A stretch of 64,000 nucleotides of DNA. Source: Xanthobacteraceae bacterium. Its GTDB lineage: Bacteria > Pseudomonadota > Alphaproteobacteria > Rhizobiales > Xanthobacteraceae. Made by a program: the position numbers and the translations under genes. Shown in pieces: positions 8,994 through 16,451 of this stretch; the stretch's first letter is position 1; the number at the start of each line of letters is the position of its first letter. The stretch is taken from positions 103,071 to 167,070 of the forward strand of contig JAQSWY010000003.1 in NCBI GenBank assembly GCA_029266425.1, written 5' to 3'. A model generated the notes under the pieces. The model was not told where the DNA came from and did not search any database. It worked only from the letters and a program-made list of their open reading frames with translations.

Positions 8994-11246
8994 CTAAAGC
9001 ACGTGGTCGCCAAGCTTGGGGATGGTCTCGACGCCCCAGATCATCCGCTCGCGGATGATGGCGCGCGGCCGCTCGGGATTGACGCTCTCGAATTCGCGGG
9101 CGATGCGGTGGCCGTCGAAAATGGCATCGGCCAGATAGCGCGGGGCGAGGCAATCGCCGGAGCGCACCACCACCTCGAGGCCGGCATCCGCCCAGCGCTC
9201 CTTGCGTGCGACCAGGGCGTCGTAAAGCTCGCGCTTGGACTCGCGCGCCGTGCACAGCACGACGGTGTCGCAGGCCAGCAGCTCGACCGCGTCGCCGATC
9301 CGGCGCGGATACACGCCCGCCTCCGGCTGCGTGGTGCGGCGATAGCCGTCGCGGTAGCGGTCATAAAGCACGACCTCTACAGCGCCGGGCCCGCCGCGCA
9401 CCTCCTCAACCCAATGGCCGACGCGATCATTGATGCCTTTCTCGCGCATCATGCGGCGGATGTTGTAGCCCTCGAGCGTCAGCTCGGTCATCGGCGCCAC
9501 CGTCTCGTAATGGGTGACGAGGGTGACCTGCTTGCCCTGGTCCACCAGCGCCTCGGCGATGCCGATGGCCATGAAGTAGCCGTCGGAATCCAGCACCACC
9601 ACGCGGTCGCCAATCGGTTTGCCGGCGAAGAACTGCTCGGGTGTGACGAATTGGTCGAGGTTTGAATCGACGCCCGGAACCGGGTCCGGCCCGCTCGCGC
9701 CCAGCCCGTTGCCGACCCAGTAGGCGCCGTTCGCCAGCACCACGCGCGAGGCGCCGTATTCCAGAATGTCGTCCGCCGTCACCAGCCCGGTGCCGCGCAT
9801 CAGCGTGACGTTCGCCATGCGCTGGATTTGGCTTTCGCGGTAATGCACCACGCGCGCCCATTCGGCGAGGCCCGGCAGCTTCACCACGTCTTGCATGTGG
9901 CCGCCAAGGGTTTGGCTCGCCTCGCACAGATGCACATCGTAGCCGCGGCGGCCGAGCACGCGGGCGCATTCAAGGCCCGAAGGCCCGGCGCCGACCACCA
10001 GCACGGTCTTCGCATCGGGGGCCGGCTCGAAACGCTCGGGATGCCAGCCGCGCCGGTATTCCTCCAGCGCTGTCGGGTTCTGGGTACAGATGATGGCGTT
10101 GCTCATATTGTAGCGGGAGACGCAGGCATTGCAGCCGATGCACTCGCAGATGTCGTCCACCCGGCCTTCGTCGATCTTCCGCGGCAGCCACGGATCGGCG
10201 ATGGACGGGCGGGCGCAGCCGATGATGTCGAGCTGGCCAGTGCGCACGATGCGCGCCATCTCGTCGGGATCGGTGAAGCGGCCGACGCCGACCACCGGCA
10301 CATTGGCGATGGCTTTGACCGTGGAATTCCACGGCGCCTGGTGGTTCGACTTGTAGAAGCGCGAGGGACCTGAATCCTCGCCCCACATGTCCTCGCCCGA
10401 GCCGCCGATGATGACGTCCCACATATCGACCAAGCCGAGCCTTGTGATGTACTCGACGAAGGCCAGCCCCTCGTCGCGCAGTTCAAGCCCCCACGGACCG
10501 GCAAGGTCGTCGATGGAGATGCGGGTCGCCACCGCGCACTCGTCGCCCGCCACTTTCTTCAGCCGCTCCAGCGCCTCGACCCAGAAGCGGGCGCGGTTCT
10601 CGAACGAGCCGCCATATTTGTCGGTGCGCCGGTTGTAGTGGCGCGACAGCGCATGGACCGGGAACACCCCCGCCGCGCCGTGGACATAGAGGATGTCGAA
10701 GCCGGCATCCCTGGAGCGCCGCGCCGCGTCCTCATACATCTGCATGACGCGGTCGATGTCTTCTTCCGTCGCCGGGTAGGTGTAGACCTTGGGAATGCCG
10801 CCAGAGGGGAAACGGTCGAAGGCCGGCGCGACGTAGCGGGTGAACAGATTGTCCTTCACGCCGCCGGCGCCGAGCTCCACGGCGGCAAGCGCGCCCCATT
10901 TATGCACCTCGTCCACCATGTGGCGGTGGTTGATGACGTCGCCCTCGTCCCAGATCGTCGCATTGGTCGAGCGCGTCTGGTTGACCTCGGGGTGGATCGA
11001 GCAGGATTCGGTGCACAGCCCGCCCCAGCCGCCCTCGGCCTTCACCGCGCGATGCGCGGCGTTGGAGCCCGGCCGCACATGGCCGATGCCGGTGCATTGC
11101 GGCACCTGGTAGAAGCGGTTCTTCATGGTCTTCGGGCCGATGCGGATCGGCTCGAACAATATGTCGTAGCGCGGATCGCGGCTCGTGTTCCGCGGCGCGG
11201 CCGGATCCGAGCGGGCGTCCTGAGAACTGGCGAACGGCGCGTTCAT
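8994..11246 (-). CDS. Trimethylamine-dehydrogenase-like iron-sulfur flavoprotein (OYE/2,4-dienoyl-CoA reductase family)
   Basis: This 750-residue oxidoreductase has an N-terminal FMN TIM barrel (to about 350), a 4Fe-4S motif and C-terminal FAD/NAD(P)-like domains (GAGPSGLECARVLGRRGY). Several segments match trimethylamine dehydrogenase closely: GPKTMKNRFYQVPQC, where the final Cys sits where that enzyme has its 6-S-cysteinyl-FMN Cys, then AEGGWGGLCTE, ARFWVEALE and IIGCARPSIADPWLP. The cluster Cys spacing is C-x2-C-x2-C-x11-C. It probably oxidises an amine with C-N cleavage and passes electrons on, but the substrate need not be a methylamine. I chose ATG 11246 (GGGAAAG upstream); a TTG at 11294 would add 16 residues outside the conserved region. 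It follows the RidA gene. Confidence 0.85.
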   Translation of the reverse strand: MNAPFASSQDARSDPAAPRNTSRDPRYDILFEPIRIGPKTMKNRFYQVPQCTGIGHVRPGSNAAHRAVKAEGGWGGLCTESCSIHPEVNQTRSTNATIWDEGDVINHRHMVDEVHKWGALAAVELGAGGVKDNLFTRYVAPAFDRFPSGGIPKVYTYPATEEDIDRVMQMYEDAARRSRDAGFDILYVHGAAGVFPVHALSRHYNRRTDKYGGSFENRARFWVEALERLKKVAGDECAVATRISIDDLAGPWGLELRDEGLAFVEYITRLGLVDMWDVIIGGSGEDMWGEDSGPSRFYKSNHQAPWNSTVKAIANVPVVGVGRFTDPDEMARIVRTGQLDIIGCARPSIADPWLPRKIDEGRVDDICECIGCNACVSRYNMSNAIICTQNPTALEEYRRGWHPERFEPAPDAKTVLVVGAGPSGLECARVLGRRGYDVHLCEASQTLGGHMQDVVKLPGLAEWARVVHYRESQIQRMANVTLMRGTGLVTADDILEYGASRVVLANGAYWVGNGLGASGPDPVPGVDSNLDQFVTPEQFFAGKPIGDRVVVLDSDGYFMAIGIAEALVDQGKQVTLVTHYETVAPMTELTLEGYNIRRMMREKGINDRVGHWVEEVRGGPGAVEVVLYDRYRDGYRRTTQPEAGVYPRRIGDAVELLACDTVVLCTARESKRELYDALVARKERWADAGLEVVVRSGDCLAPRYLADAIFDGHRIAREFESVNPERPRAIIRERMIWGVETIPKLGDHVL

Positions 11247-11330
11247 GGCTGGCTTTCCCGTATCTCGAATTCCGACAGATGCGAACTCGCGCAAGCTCCG
11301 CTACGTAATCCCCGCCCGCGCAAGCTCCGC

Positions 11331-11801
11331 TCAGGGTTCTATTTCGGCAATGGCTTCCACCTCGACGCCGACGCCGCGCGGCAAAGTCGGCGCGCCGACC
11401 GCGCTGCGTGCATGCCGTCCGGCCTCGCCGAAGATCTCGATGAACAGGTCCGACGCGCCGTTGATGACTTTCGGCATATCGGTGAAATCCGGCGTGGCAC
11501 TGACGAAGCCGGTCAGCTTGGCGATGCGCTTAACCCGTGAGAGCGAACCGCCGCAGGCGGCTTGCAACTGCACCACCAGATTGAGCGCGCACAGCCGCGC
11601 CGCGGCGTAGCCTTCCTCCACGGTGAGGTTCTCGCCGAGCCGGCCGACGCACATCAGCTGGTCGTCACGGCGCGGCACCTGCCCGGCGAGGAAGACGATG
11701 TTGCCGACCACCACCGCCGGAATGTAATTGGCGCCGGGCACGGTGGCATTGGGCACCTCGGCACCGAGGGAGGCGAGCTTCTCGTCGAAAGTCACGCTCA
11801 T
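11331..11801 (-). CDS. RidA family (YjgF/YER057c/UK114) protein
   Basis: This 156-residue member of the family hydrolyses reactive enamine/imine intermediates released by PLP dehydratases and flavin amine oxidases. The central GNIVFLAGQVPR and the C-terminal HARSAVGAPTLPRGV followed by VEVEAIAEI are typical, with an Arg in the position that binds the substrate carboxylate in RidA. It sits between a D-serine-dehydratase-like gene (18 bases upstream) and an amine-dehydrogenase-like gene. Both neighbours are expected to release such imines, so a housekeeping role for this pathway is a good inference. Confidence 0.9.
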   Translation of the reverse strand: MSVTFDEKLASLGAEVPNATVPGANYIPAVVVGNIVFLAGQVPRRDDQLMCVGRLGENLTVEEGYAAARLCALNLVVQLQAACGGSLSRVKRIAKLTGFVSATPDFTDMPKVINGASDLFIEIFGEAGRHARSAVGAPTLPRGVGVEVEAIAEIEP

Positions 11802-11819
11802 GTCCGGGTTCCTGTCGGC

Positions 11820-13118
11820 TCAGAAGAAGGTGCGGATGGCGTCAACCACGACATAATCGTCACCAACCACCGGGATGACCTGCCATTTGTCGAAGGTGGT
11901 GCAGGGATGCGAGATGCCGAACGCCACCATGTCGCCGACCTGGAGCGGGCTGTCGGCCGGCAGGATCAAGTGGCAATGCTGGTCGTTGAGGCCGGCGACG
12001 GCATGACGCTCGGGGATTGGCAGCGGCGGTCCGGCGCGGCCCGGACGATGCCAATACAGCGGTTCCGGCATCCGCGAGTCATAGGAGACGTCGCGCTTGC
12101 CCATGGCGAGGATGGCCTTCTCGGCCTCCGGGCGGGACTGCACGTAGGCCCACACTTCAAGTGCATGCGCCGGACGCGCCTCCACCCCGTCGATCTCGGG
12201 CATGCGCTGGCGCAGATCGAGGAAGCGGTCCTCATAGGTGCCGGAATCATGGGTGAGGTAGCAGCCGCTGCGAATGACGACCTTGAACCCGCGCGAAAGG
12301 CCGGCCGACTTGAAGCGAGTGGCGACGAGGTCATAGAAGCTCGATCCGCCGGCGGTCAGCAGGATCGGGCCGGGCGCGAAGGCGGCGCGCTGCTCGCAGG
12401 CCAGCGCGATCTCGACGAGAAAGTCGAGGAAGCTATCGATCCGTGCGGCCGCGTCCTTGCCCGCCAGCAGCCCCTCATAACCGCCGACGCCGGCGAGCTC
12501 GACGTAAGGCGCGGCGGCGATGATCGCCTCCATGACATCCATCGCGTCTTCCAGCGTGCGGCAGCCGGTGCGCCCGCCGGGAAAGCCGCCCTCCAGTATG
12601 ACGCGGAGCGGACGCGCGCCGCCGGCCCCCTTCACCGCAGCCGCCAGACGCTCGATCCCGGCGACCGAGTCGACGAAGGACCAGAACTGGAAGTCCGGAT
12701 CGCGGGCCACTTCCTCGGCCATATAGCGCGCGGCCTGCGCCCCGGTGAGTTGATTGGCGAGCAGGATGCGATCGAAGCCGTATTCGCGGGCGACCCGTAT
12801 CTGCTGCACGGTAGCGAGCGTGATGGCGAAGGCCCCATCCGCGATCTGCCGGGCGAAGAGCTGCGGCGACATGGTGGTCTTGCCGTGCGGCGCGATAGCG
12901 GCGCCTGTCATGGCGAGGAAGCCGCGCATATAGGCGCTGTTGCGCTCCAGCGCGGAGCGCTTCAGCACGGCGAGCGGCAGCGGGAGTTCTTCGCGCAGCA
13001 CGTTCCAGCCCTGCCCGCCCATTGCGGACAGCGCCATCGGCCCGGCTCCGGGTGGAACACCCTTGGTGCGGCCATCGACGAGGCTGCCCTCGATCCCGCT
13101 CAGATCGATCGCCGACAT
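11820..13118 (-). CDS. D-serine-dehydratase-like / alanine racemase-fold PLP enzyme (amino acid deaminase)
   Basis: This is a 432-residue fold-type III PLP enzyme. The Schiff-base Lys is about residue 80 in IAPHGKTTMSP. A C-terminal D-serine-dehydratase-like domain has DQHCHL and, further on, GISHPCTTFDKW, whose H-x-C resembles the zinc site of eukaryotic-type D-serine dehydratases. The enzyme likely removes ammonia from, or cleaves, a D-amino or beta-hydroxy amino acid. The start at 13118 has GGGGAG 6-7 bases upstream; a longer frame to 13244 only adds residues encoded by a tandem repeat. RidA and the flavoprotein follow on the same strand, probably as one operon. The substrate cannot be read from sequence. 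Confidence 0.85.
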   Translation of the reverse strand: MSAIDLSGIEGSLVDGRTKGVPPGAGPMALSAMGGQGWNVLREELPLPLAVLKRSALERNSAYMRGFLAMTGAAIAPHGKTTMSPQLFARQIADGAFAITLATVQQIRVAREYGFDRILLANQLTGAQAARYMAEEVARDPDFQFWSFVDSVAGIERLAAAVKGAGGARPLRVILEGGFPGGRTGCRTLEDAMDVMEAIIAAAPYVELAGVGGYEGLLAGKDAAARIDSFLDFLVEIALACEQRAAFAPGPILLTAGGSSFYDLVATRFKSAGLSRGFKVVIRSGCYLTHDSGTYEDRFLDLRQRMPEIDGVEARPAHALEVWAYVQSRPEAEKAILAMGKRDVSYDSRMPEPLYWHRPGRAGPPLPIPERHAVAGLNDQHCHLILPADSPLQVGDMVAFGISHPCTTFDKWQVIPVVGDDYVVVDAIRTFF

Positions 13119-13144
13119 CCGCGCTCCCCATGCCCGCTGCGACT

Positions 13145-13170
13145 GGACAATTGTAAACTTATCAGACAGG
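13145..13170. promoter_or_regulatory. Putative operator in the divergent PLP-enzyme promoter region
   Basis: TTGTAAACTTATCAGACAG (13151-13169) contains TTATCAGACAG, two to three changes from TTGTCNGACAA. The leading TTGTAAAC part resembles the tandem arrangement at 15248-15271. It lies 30-50 bases upstream of the D-serine-dehydratase-like start at 13118. Confidence 0.35.
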
Positions 13171-13173
13171 TTC

Positions 13174-13248
13174 GTGCAAGAAGCGCCGCGTGGTGCAAGA
13201 AGCCCAGCGTGGTGCAAGCAGCCCATCGTATGCAAGAAGCCCAACGTG
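13174..13248. repeat. Four tandem copies of a 19-bp sequence
   Basis: Copies at 13174-13192, 13193-13211, 13212-13229 (18 bp) and 13230-13248 share the unit GTGCAAGAAGCCCAGCGTG with one to four changes each. The array lies between the two divergent PLP-enzyme genes, just before the start of the plus-strand gene, and may be a multi-site protein-binding or leader element. No known family was recognised. Confidence 0.75.
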
Positions 13249-13270
13249 GGCCCAGGGTGGAGAAAAGGCG

Positions 13271-14407
13271 GTGTCTGGGGACGATCTGCTCGCGCGCTAC
13301 GGTCTCTCGCCGCTGCTGAACGCCTCCGGTACCGAAACCGTGTTCGGCGCCAGCCCTGTTCATGCCGACATCATCGCTGAGATCGCCGCCATACTGGCGG
13401 TTTCCGTCGACATGGCCGAGTTGCAGGCGCTCGCCAGCCGCGTGATCGCCGAGGTCACCGGCGCCGAGGCCGGCTATGTCACCAATTGCACCTCGGCCAG
13501 CATCGTCATCGCCGCGGCGGCGGCCATGACCGGCGACGATCCCGGCCGCGCCGAGCGCCTGCCGGACACCCAGGGACTGCGCAACGAAATCGTTCTACAG
13601 AAAGGCCATGTCGTCAATTACGGCTCGCTGATCACCGGCGACATCAGGCTGAGCGGCGCCCGCCCAGTCGAGCTCGGCGCCGCCTTCGATGCCGCGCCCT
13701 ACCAGTTGCGCGCCGCTATCGGCCCCGGCACGGCGGCGGCGCTCTATGTGGTCTCCCACCACACCGCGCAGACCGGCATGATCGCGCTTAAGGACTTCAT
13801 CCACGAGGCGCATGGCGCCGGCGTGCCGGTGATCGTCGATGCCGCCGCCGAATATGACTGGCCCGGCATGATCGCCGCCGGCGCCGACCTAGTGCTGTTC
13901 AGCACGCAGAAAGCGGCTGCCGGCCCCACCGCCGGCATCATCGCCGGACGGGCCGATCTGGTGCGCGCCTGCGCCGCCCAGTGCTTTGGCGTCGGTCGCC
14001 CGATGAAGGCCGGCAAGGAGGCGGTCATCGGCGCCATCGCCGCGCTTGAACGCTGGAGCCGTCGCGACGAGGCCGCCGAGCAGGCGGCCGTGCTGGATCG
14101 CGCGGAAAAGCTGGTTGCGCTGGTGCAGGCCCTGCCCGGCATCACCGCGTCGATTGCACCGGACGAGACCGGAAACCCCTTCTACCGCGTGATCCTCGAG
14201 GTTTCGCCGGCGCTGGCCGGCGGCGATGCCCATGCGCTGGCCCGCGCCATCGCGAACGGCACGCCCCGCATAATCGTGCGCGATCTGCTCGCGGATCGCG
14301 GCCTGTTGCAGGTCGACGTCCGCCGGCTGGACGCGGCCCGCCTCGCCTTGCTCGCCGCCCGCATCCACGATGCGGCGAACGCGCTTCAGGCCTTGCGCCG
14401 CACATAG
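13271..14407 (+). CDS. SelA-like / D-glucosaminate-6-phosphate ammonia-lyase-like PLP enzyme
   Basis: This is a 378-residue fold-type I PLP protein. It begins with the family motif LLNASGTETVFG; the PLP-binding Asp is in VIVDAAAEYDWPG and the Schiff-base Lys is about residue 214 in FSTQKAAAGPTAG, matching the DK-x-GGPQAG region of SelA-like proteins. Relatives outside selenocysteine synthesis include DgaE-type ammonia lyases acting on amino sugar acids, which suits this cluster. I chose GTG 13271 (GGTGGAG upstream) because earlier starts would translate the 19-bp tandem repeat. Its 3' end overlaps the convergent dehydrogenase gene by 22 bases. Confidence 0.8.
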   Translation: MSGDDLLARYGLSPLLNASGTETVFGASPVHADIIAEIAAILAVSVDMAELQALASRVIAEVTGAEAGYVTNCTSASIVIAAAAAMTGDDPGRAERLPDTQGLRNEIVLQKGHVVNYGSLITGDIRLSGARPVELGAAFDAAPYQLRAAIGPGTAAALYVVSHHTAQTGMIALKDFIHEAHGAGVPVIVDAAAEYDWPGMIAAGADLVLFSTQKAAAGPTAGIIAGRADLVRACAAQCFGVGRPMKAGKEAVIGAIAALERWSRRDEAAEQAAVLDRAEKLVALVQALPGITASIAPDETGNPFYRVILEVSPALAGGDAHALARAIANGTPRIIVRDLLADRGLLQVDVRRLDAARLALLAARIHDAANALQALRRT

Positions 14408-15195
14408 TCGGCGGCGACGAACGGCCCGCCCTGGTACTTCACCGCCGGGTCTTCCATGTCGCGCGTGTCGCCATCCGGGATGACGACATCCTTGAAGCTC
14501 TCGGCATTGTCCTGCGGGCGGTAATCCACATTCGGCGCTGCCGCATTGCTCCACCAGGAGCGGTCATTGTTCGACACGCCATAAAGGATGGTGCAGCCAA
14601 GCCTGGGAGCGTTGAAGCACGCCTCTATCAGGCGCAGCAGATCCTCATAGCTGTGCCAGGTGGAGAGATGGCGCGGATCGATGGGATCCAGCCGCGCGGT
14701 GCCGATGCGCAGGCATGCGCTCTCCACGCCGTATTTGTCGTAATAGAGGCTCGCAAGATCCTCGCCGAATGCCTTGGACACGCCATAGAGCGAGTCCGGT
14801 CGGGTGCGCACATTGGCGTCCAGCCGGTCGTCACGCGTGTAGAAGCCGATGGCGTGGTTCGAACTGGCATAGACGATGGGGCCCGCACCGAAGCGGCGCG
14901 CGGCCTCATATACATTGTAGGTGCCGAGAATATTGGACGACAGGATCTGGTCGAAACTGGTCTCGTAGGAGATGCCGCCGAAATGGATGATGCGCCCGGC
15001 GCCCTCCACGAGGCGGTCCACCGCCGCGGCGTCCGCGAGATCGGCGATGATGATTTCCTCGCCGGGCAAAGCCGGTCCGAAATCGACGATATCGGTCGAG
15101 CGCAGGGCGCCGTATGTCTCGATCAGCCGGGGGCGCAGCCACTTTCCGAGGATGCCGCCCGCGCCGGTGAACAAGGTAGGACGGTCATTCGCCAT
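14386..15195 (-). CDS. udh: NAD-dependent uronate-dehydrogenase-like epimerase/dehydratase-family enzyme
   Basis: This 269-residue extended SDR has the NAD-binding TGAGGILGKWL, an acidic DLADAAAVDRL, a substrate loop IIHFGGISYE, the Ser motif VYASSNHAIGFY and catalytic YGVSK (Tyr-x3-Lys). These segments and the length agree well with Agrobacterium uronate dehydrogenase, which oxidises galacturonate or glucuronate to the aldarolactone. The downstream lactonase would be the SMP-30 protein at 850-1728. It overlaps the SelA-like gene tail to tail and has a near copy of the regulator's own operator at 15248-15271. The uronate itself could be a modified or amino form. Confidence 0.8.
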   Translation of the reverse strand: MANDRPTLFTGAGGILGKWLRPRLIETYGALRSTDIVDFGPALPGEEIIIADLADAAAVDRLVEGAGRIIHFGGISYETSFDQILSSNILGTYNVYEAARRFGAGPIVYASSNHAIGFYTRDDRLDANVRTRPDSLYGVSKAFGEDLASLYYDKYGVESACLRIGTARLDPIDPRHLSTWHSYEDLLRLIEACFNAPRLGCTILYGVSNNDRSWWSNAAAPNVDYRPQDNAESFKDVVIPDGDTRDMEDPAVKYQGGPFVAADYVRRKA

Positions 15196-15247
15196 TGGCG
15201 GAGCCCTTCAGCAAACCTGAGGCCGGCGTCTGCGGCCGGAATCGACA

Positions 15248-15271
15248 ACTTGTAAGACGATTTTATAAGAC
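15248..15271. promoter_or_regulatory. Putative operator upstream of the uronate-dehydrogenase-like gene
   Basis: TTGTAAGACGA (15250-15260) is followed by TTTTATAAGAC, so the core appears as two roughly tandem half-matches 12 bases apart. About 18 of 24 bases equal the site before the GntR gene (816-839, minus strand). It lies 53 bases before the ATG at 15195. Confidence 0.45.
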
Positions 15272-15317
15272 TGTCCCCGCTAAACAATGCCTTCGGCAAT
15301 ATTTGCCCAGGGGGCCT

Positions 15318-16008
15318 TCACAACAGATCTTCCGAGCCGATAGCCGAGGAGATCAGCAACGCGACCGAGCGCACTTCGGCGACCTTCTGACGCTCGGCCA
15401 CTCCGCAATCTTGCGAGAATATGAGCTGGCTGTGACCACAGCAGAATCGTCCACATCGATTCGCTGCTGACAGAACGTAAGCTGTATCTGATCGACTCAG
15501 GGCATCGGTAGTCTCTGTGCCCATTGTTAACGAATGGCGTCGCGAGGCCCGAACGTGAACTAGCGCCCAAGTAACATTTGCAAAGTCCACGCCGCAGAGT
15601 CGCACGAGGACACCCAGTGCAAGATTGGGGTGAACATGGGCGTCAGGCATAGGATCGAAGCGCAGGCAATGCCAGTGTCCGCTCGCGCTCGGTGCAAAGT
15701 ACCGCTTCTGGCGCAACTGTACCTCGCGGTCGGGCGCCGCATGAGCGGCGGCGAACAGGCGCATCGGAACTCGCCTCGGACTCTATAACCGGCAGGTTGG
15801 GCCGAGCACCGCGCGCAAATGTCAGCTGAATGGCTTAGGTACAATTCCAATGCTGCCAATACGCATAGAAGAGCCGTCTCGTCACCAGTGTGCTCGACCT
15901 CGAGTATCTTTTCGCCATCGCGCACGGCAAATCGCAACACCGATGTCCGTCTCCATAACCTTGATCGGATCATCTAGGACCGGGTTGAATTCGCTCTCCA
16001 TGGCGGCG
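15318..16008 (-). pseudogene. Possible frameshifted gene remnant, unrecognised
   Basis: No intact gene is evident between 15196 and 16144. On the minus strand, an ATG near 16000 with GGGGAGG upstream starts MESEFNPVLDDPIKVMETDI. Coding-like sequence then continues in a second frame (FAVRDGEKILEVEHTGDETALL, over 15.8-15.95 kb) and a third (HWHCLRFDPMPDAHVHPNLA, about 15.65 kb). That pattern would fit a decayed gene with two frameshifts, but I recognise no family. The region is less GC-rich than its surroundings. It could equally be non-coding. Confidence 0.22.
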
Positions 16009-16144
16009 CCTCCCCATCAGAAAAGCGTTCGTGCTGAGAGGAACACGACTGTTTTCTTTGTCCCGCCGTTTTTCCCGAAATCTGCCCGAAGTCGCCTCCA
16101 AACCTATGATTAAGTATATGAGATGATTAACGACTTTTCGCTGG

Positions 16145-16228
16145 TGCGGACGACGGGACTCGAACCCGTAAGCCCTTAAGGGCGCAAGATTTTAAGTCTC
16201 GTGCGTCTACCAGTTTCGCCACGTCCGC
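16145..16228 (-). tRNA. tRNA-Leu (anticodon TAA)
   Basis: Cloverleaf on the minus strand: acceptor GCGGACG pairs with CGTCCGC plus discriminator A, and CCA is encoded at 16144-16142. The D arm is GGCGAAACTGGTAGACGC and the anticodon loop is ACTTAAAATC with TAA. A long variable arm (TGCGCCCTTAAGGGCTTA) is typical of tRNA-Leu, and the T arm GGGTTCGAGTCCC is standard. All stems are intact. Confidence 0.95.
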
Positions 16229-16315
16229 AAGGCGCGCGCACCATGACGCGACGGCGGGATTCCGGCAAGGGTTGGGTGGGAACTGTCCTCAAGGGCCGAA
16301 GCTCGTTTCTATCCG

Positions 16316-16437
16316 CGCGACCTCATCCTGAGGTGCCTGGCAACCGCCGGGCCTCGAAGGATGCTCGCCGCGATGGCCGTCTTCTACTTCAACATCCTTC
16401 GAGGCCGCCTGCGGCGGCACCCCAGGATGAGGTCGCG
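16316..16437. repeat. REP pair (BIME-like), family 1
   Basis: Two palindromes face each other. 16321-16372 reads CCTCATCCTGAGGTGC...GCCTCGAAGGATG and 16392-16434 reads CATCCTTCGAGGC...CAGGATGAGG, flanked by CGCGAC/GTCGCG. The outer arms are conserved at every copy in the window while the inner stem varies with compensating changes, the mark of a mobile REP-type element. It lies between tRNA-Leu and the end of fhs. Confidence 0.8.
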
Positions 16438-16451
16438 AGTAAGGTGCCCTC

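Noticed and set aside
11247..11330. Longer N-terminus of the flavoprotein from TTG 11294 and a 15-bp direct repeat CGCGCAAGCTCCGCT
   Set aside because: The extra residues lie outside the conserved part; the repeat is short and GC-rich, so it may be chance.
15196..16230. Integrative element at tRNA-Leu
   Set aside because: No integrase and no repeated 3' end of the tRNA were seen in the window.
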